NCBI RefSeq assembly: GCF_040581405.1
Contig: NZ_CP137157.1
Span: 1,058,001 to 1,122,000, forward strand
DNA: 64,000 nt
DNA from: Komagataeibacter sucrofermentans DSM 15973
GTDB lineage: Bacteria; Pseudomonadota; Alphaproteobacteria; Acetobacterales; Acetobacteraceae
Reading direction: 5' to 3'
A model generated the notes under the pieces. The model was not told the origin of the DNA and ran no database searches. It saw nothing but the letters and a program-made list of their open reading frames with translations. Positions 60,559 through 64,000 of the stretch are shown here, piece by piece. The position numbers were made by a program, and so were the translations under genes. Each line of letters opens with the position of its first letter. Within the stretch, counting starts at the first letter, position 1.

Positions 60559-62466
60559 GTGGATGAACGGCTGCTGTCCATGACAACGGCCATTTCCGAC
60601 GCACTAGCCCGCCCGGTGGGGGTCGACGCGATCCATCATGCCCTGCGCACCATGCCGCAGGCCCCCGGCGTGTACCGCATGCTCGGTGAAAAGGGGGACG
60701 TGCTGTACGTGGGCAAGGCGCTGAACCTGAAGAAGCGCGTGACCTCCTACACCCATGTCAGCCGCCTGACCGAGCGCCTGCGCCGCATGGTGTCGGAAAC
60801 GCGCAGCATGGAAATCGTCACCACCCATACCGAGGCCGAGGCCCTGCTGCTCGAGGCCAATTACATCAAGCGCATGCAGCCGCGTTACAACATCCTGCTG
60901 CGTGATGACAAAAGCTACCCGTGGATCATGCTGACCGACCGGCACGACTTCCCCCAGATCAGCAAGCACCGGGGCAAGCCGGTCAAGGGGGCGTCGTACT
61001 GGGGGCCGTTCGCCTCGGCCTGGTCGGTCAACCAGACGCTGAACCTGCTCCAGCGCACCTTCCTGCTGCGCTCGTGTTCCGATAGCGAGATGCAGGGCCG
61101 CACGCGCCCGTGTCTGCTGCACCAGATCCATCGCTGCTCGGCGCCATGCACCGACCGTATCAGCCGCGAGGACTATGCCGAACTCGCCGCTCAGGCGCGC
61201 AGCTTTCTGGCGGGCAAGGACCCGGACATGCGCGAAAAGCTGGGCCGCGAGATGGAACAGGCCGCCGAGGCGCTGGAATTCGAGCGCGCGGCGGCCATCC
61301 GCGACCGCATACGCGGGCTTTCGGCCCTGCAGCAGGATTCCAGCGTCATCAACCCCTCCAGCGTGAGTGACGCGGATATCATTGCCATCTGGCAGATTGC
61401 CGGGCAGTCGTGCATTCAGGTGTTTTTCATCCGCGCGGGGCGCAATAACGGCAACCGGGCGTTCTTTCCCAGCCATGCGCGCGATGAGAACGCGCCCGAC
61501 GTGCTCGCAGCCTTCATCGGCCAGTTCTATGATGACAAGCCGCCGCCCGCCCAGGTGCTCGTTAACCAGGACCTGCCGGAGCTTGACGTGCTTACCGCCG
61601 CGCTGAGCCTGCGCCGGGGCCGCAAGGTCGAGATCATTCACCCCCAACGTGGCGAAAAGCGTGGCGTGATCGAGCATGCCGCCCTGAACGCGCGTGAGGC
61701 GCTCGAGCGCAGGATGGCCGAAAGCGCGGGGCAGGCGAAGCTGTTGCAGGGTGTTGCCGACCTGTTCGGCCTCGAGTCTGCGCCCAAGCGCATTGAAACC
61801 TACGATAACAGTCACATTCAGGGGGCTAACCCCTATGGCGTGATGGTGGTGGGCGGCCCGGAAGGGTTTGAAAAACGCGCCTACCGCAAATTCTCCATCA
61901 AGGGGCCGGTCACGCCGGGCGATGACTTCGCCATGATGCGCGAGGTGCTTGAGCGGCGCTTCCGCCGTGCGCTGAAAGACCGAGAGGAAGGCGTGCGCCC
62001 CGAAGACTGGCCCGACATCCTGCTGATCGATGGCGGGGCAGGGCAGTACACCGCCGTGCGCGGCGTGCTCGATGAACTTGGCGTGACGGGCGTGACCCTG
62101 GTGGGCATTGCCAAGGGGCCGGACCGTGATGCGGGGCGGGAATGGTTCCACACCGCCGACCGGCCACCCTTCCAGCTCCCGCCGCGTGATCCGGTGCTGT
62201 ACTACCTGCAGCGCCTGCGCGATGAGGCGCACCGCTTCGCCATCACCACCCATCGCGCCGGGCGCTCCAAAACGCTGGTGCGCTCGGAACTTGATGATAT
62301 TCCGGGCGTTGGGCCGGCACGCAAGCGCGCGCTGCTCAAGCATTTTGGCTCGGCGCGCGGCGTGCGGCAGGCTGGCCTGGGGGAACTGGAGCATGCGCCG
62401 GGTATCAACCGCGACATGGCGCGGGTCATTTACGGTTTTTTTCATCCCGACTGGACAGGAGAGTGA
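60559..62466 (+). CDS. uvrC: Excinuclease ABC subunit C
   Basis: The 635-residue nucleotide excision repair nuclease has a GIY-YIG domain ([20 protein letters not shown], residues about 35-55), cysteine pairs near [13 protein letters not shown], a UVR motif (about 220-255), the RNase H-like domain with [15 protein letters not shown] and LLIDGGAGQ, and a helix-hairpin-helix tail ([20 protein letters not shown]). The GTG at 60559 or ATG at 60580 could be the start. The order uvrC-pgsA-moaD is conserved in alphaproteobacteria. Confidence 0.96.
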   Translation: MDERLLSMTTAISDALARPVGVDAIHHALRTMPQAPGVYRMLGEKGDVLYVGKALNLKKRVTSYTHVSRLTERLRRMVSETRSMEIVTTHTEAEALLLEANYIKRMQPRYNILLRDDKSYPWIMLTDRHDFPQISKHRGKPVKGASYWGPFASAWSVNQTLNLLQRTFLLRSCSDSEMQGRTRPCLLHQIHRCSAPCTDRISREDYAELAAQARSFLAGKDPDMREKLGREMEQAAEALEFERAAAIRDRIRGLSALQQDSSVINPSSVSDADIIAIWQIAGQSCIQVFFIRAGRNNGNRAFFPSHARDENAPDVLAAFIGQFYDDKPPPAQVLVNQDLPELDVLTAALSLRRGRKVEIIHPQRGEKRGVIEHAALNAREALERRMAESAGQAKLLQGVADLFGLESAPKRIETYDNSHIQGANPYGVMVVGGPEGFEKRAYRKFSIKGPVTPGDDFAMMREVLERRFRRALKDREEGVRPEDWPDILLIDGGAGQYTAVRGVLDELGVTGVTLVGIAKGPDRDAGREWFHTADRPPFQLPPRDPVLYYLQRLRDEAHRFAITTHRAGRSKTLVRSELDDIPGVGPARKRALLKHFGSARGVRQAGLGELEHAPGINRDMARVIYGFFHPDWTGE

Positions 62467-62558
62467 GCGGCTGTCATGCAGATGTGAGCCTGCAAACTGC
62501 CTGACAGGCGTTATCAGTATCTTGGCTTTCTCCCTTTCTTGGTTATAGCAGTATCAGC

Positions 62559-63158
62559 ATGCTTACCGACCTGCCCAACCTCCTGACCCTGTCCCGCATC
62601 ATCGTGGTGCCGATTGTCGTGGCGCTTGTGGTCATCCACACGGCGCAGACCGATTGCGCCGCGTGCGTGCTGTTCATTCTGGCGGGCATTACCGATTACT
62701 TCGATGGCAAACTGGCGCGGGCATGGAACCAGAATTCCGACCTCGGCCGCATGCTCGACCCCATTGCCGACAAGCTGCTCGTTGGCGCGTCGCTCATGGT
62801 CATGGCGGGGCTGGAGCGGCTGCCTTACGCATGTCTGTATCCGGCCATCATCATCCTGTGTCGCGAGATCCTGGTCAGCGGCCTGCGTGAATATCTTGCC
62901 GCCACCCGTGTTGGCCTGCCGGTGACGAAGCTCGCCAAATGGAAGACTGGCTTCCAGATGACGGCGATTGGCTTCCTGCTGGCAGGCGACAGCACGGCGG
63001 GGCTGCTGCATATCGGCTGGCTGCCGGTCAATGCGCTCGGCGCCGTCATGATGTGGATCGCCGCCGCCCTGACGCTGATCACCGGGTGGGATTATGTCTC
63101 CACCGGGCTGCGCCATGTGGGGCGCGGCACTTCGGGCGCCACCAAATTATCTTCCTGA
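62559..63158 (+). CDS. pgsA: CDP-diacylglycerol-glycerol-3-phosphate phosphatidyltransferase
   Basis: The 199-residue membrane enzyme makes phosphatidylglycerol phosphate. The CDP-alcohol phosphotransferase motif is visible as ITDYFDGKLAR followed by LGRMLDPIADKL (D-G-x2-A-R-x8-G-x3-D-x3-D) at about residues 45-70. There are about five hydrophobic segments. It provides the substrate for the cardiolipin synthase at the other end of the window. Confidence 0.96.
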   Translation: MLTDLPNLLTLSRIIVVPIVVALVVIHTAQTDCAACVLFILAGITDYFDGKLARAWNQNSDLGRMLDPIADKLLVGASLMVMAGLERLPYACLYPAIIILCREILVSGLREYLAATRVGLPVTKLAKWKTGFQMTAIGFLLAGDSTAGLLHIGWLPVNALGAVMMWIAAALTLITGWDYVSTGLRHVGRGTSGATKLSS

Positions 63159-63244
63159 CCTACATGAAAAATTAACGCGCTTCATGGCTCATCGTCCCTG
63201 CGGGCCTCGTGCCCGCCGGTTTGGCGAGGGGGCGAGGGAAGAGC

Positions 63245-63724
63245 GTGGTGCGCAATGCAATGGTGCTGTCATTGCTGGTGGGGCTGGCAGGATGCGGCGG
63301 GTTCGGGCCGATCCTGGCCGATAATACCGAATTTCCCGGCAGCCTGCCCAATACGCCGCGCGCGGAGGGCGAGAACATGCGCCGTGTGAGCGGGCAGGCC
63401 CCGCAGGTGCTGCCGATTGTGCCGCAGGCGCGCAACATCTGGCCCGTTCTGGCTGGCGGGCAGATGGCCCCGGCGCAGGGGGAGGTGGTCGCGGCCATGC
63501 AGCCCGACGCGGGGCCTGAGCATGACCTGCCCGCGGGCGGCGAGATGCAGATCGGCAACGATGCAGCGGGCGATGGTCTGCCCGGGCACGTTTCCGCATT
63601 GTCTTCAGGGCAGGGGGCGACGCATAAGGACGCATCGGATGCGGCGATCATCGTGCCCAATGGTGATGGCACCACAACCGAGGTCAGCGCCGATGGCATG
63701 GTGCATGAACAGCAGGCCCCCTGA
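63245..63724 (+). CDS. Lipoprotein, unknown function
   Basis: The product has about 159 residues. Its lipobox LVGLAGCGG marks a lipid-modified cysteine near residue 17, after a short basic and hydrophobic signal. The rest is Pro/Gly/Ala/Gln-rich, with no domain I recognise. The GTG at 63245 (with 63248 as alternative) is chosen because GAGGGAAG lies upstream; the ATG-like reading from 63209 has an odd N-terminus. It lies between pgsA and moaD. Confidence 0.6.
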   Translation: MVRNAMVLSLLVGLAGCGGFGPILADNTEFPGSLPNTPRAEGENMRRVSGQAPQVLPIVPQARNIWPVLAGGQMAPAQGEVVAAMQPDAGPEHDLPAGGEMQIGNDAAGDGLPGHVSALSSGQGATHKDASDAAIIVPNGDGTTTEVSADGMVHEQQAP

Positions 63725-63780
63725 CGCGACCCGCCTGTGCGGGGCGTCGGGCCTGCCCTGAGTGGGAGAGAAGAGCGGAA

Positions 63781-64000
63781 TGCTACGCATTCTTTATTTT
63801 GCATGGCTGCGCGACCGCCTTGGCCGCTCCGGCGAGACGCTGCCCCTGCCGCAAGGCGCGCATTGCGTGCAGGATCTGATTGCGGCCCTGCGCGCGCGTG
63901 GGGGGGAATATGCTGCCATCTTCGCCAAACCTGAACTGATCCGCGTGGCGGTGAACCAGAGTTTCGCCACGATTGCTGCCCCTATTGCCGCGCATGACGA
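63781..64000 (+). CDS. moaD: Molybdopterin synthase small subunit (partial)
   Basis: The frame starts MLRILYFAWLRDRLGRSGET behind GAGCGGA and runs beyond the window edge. It shows the MoaD ubiquitin-like fold (small beta-grasp, with VAVNQ near residue 60) expected to end in a Gly-Gly that carries sulfur. The end is cut by the window edge, so the GG motif cannot be seen. The position after pgsA fits the alphaproteobacterial pgsA-moaD-moaE order. Confidence 0.88.

Noticed and set aside
60604-62445. A 613-codon minus-strand frame over uvrC
   Set aside because: It mirrors the codon bias of uvrC, has no ribosome site or recognisable domain, and uvrC itself is complete.

Overview
The window is high-GC alphaproteobacterial chromosome and most resembles an acetic acid bacterium (Acetobacteraceae, probably Komagataeibacter or a close relative). 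That view rests on the gene families and their order: an ethanol-type zinc alcohol dehydrogenase, a SatP/YaaH acetate transporter, a compact IS5-family element of the IS1031 type, and the alphaproteobacterial orders mltB-dacC-tmk-holB-metG-tatD and uvrC-pgsA-moaD. The genus is an inference, since no rRNA or species marker is present.

Bases 1-17,800 are mostly housekeeping and accessory metabolism. They hold cardiolipin synthase, an endonuclease/exonuclease/phosphatase-fold protein, an AI-2E family permease, a sulfurtransferase with a cystathionine beta-lyase, and an alcohol dehydrogenase. A TetR regulator is divergent from a carotenoid oxygenase/membrane-protein pair, with two matching palindromes between them. 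A DUF6056-like membrane protein, a sugar porter, a hemolysin III-like protein, an IS5-family element and a DUF2075 ATPase follow.

Bases 17,900-22,200 are a decaying stretch. It has AT-rich spacers, one secreted two-domain protein, a frameshifted gene, and a coupled pair of membrane proteins.

Bases 22,137-29,244 are bounded by two 62-bp near-identical direct repeats and look like a mosaic mobile segment. An intact 2.49-kb IS21-family element separates the first 52 codons of a heme-NO-binding (H-NOX) gene from the tail of an Abi-alpha/DUF4393-like gene. There is no target duplication, so material was probably lost. A minus-strand phage-type cluster follows: a DUF3164 protein, a tyrosine recombinase, small membrane proteins and a DUF6456-like protein. 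An acetate transporter lies just outside the right repeat.

Bases 30,337-40,109 are a phage early region or satellite ending at an elongator tRNA-Met gene. A CI-like repressor is flanked by palindromic operators. A left operon of tightly overlapping small genes ends in a replication-type gene that is cut by an IS1182-family element with a 4-bp CTAG duplication. A right operon of small coupled genes ends in an excisionase-like protein and an integrase. A membrane-anchored WYL-like gene lies antisense within the left arm and has the position expected of a lysogenic accessory (defence or exclusion) gene. No capsid, tail or lysis genes are visible.

Bases 40,287-64,000 are core chromosome: an MscS channel, UppP, an MCE-domain protein, an ATP-grasp/DedA pair, the mltB-dacC-tmk-holB-metG-tatD-MBL run, guaB, an RsmB-type methyltransferase, a CPA antiporter, an L,D-transpeptidase, an OmpR-type regulator, exonuclease III, uvrC, pgsA, a lipoprotein, and moaD running off the end.
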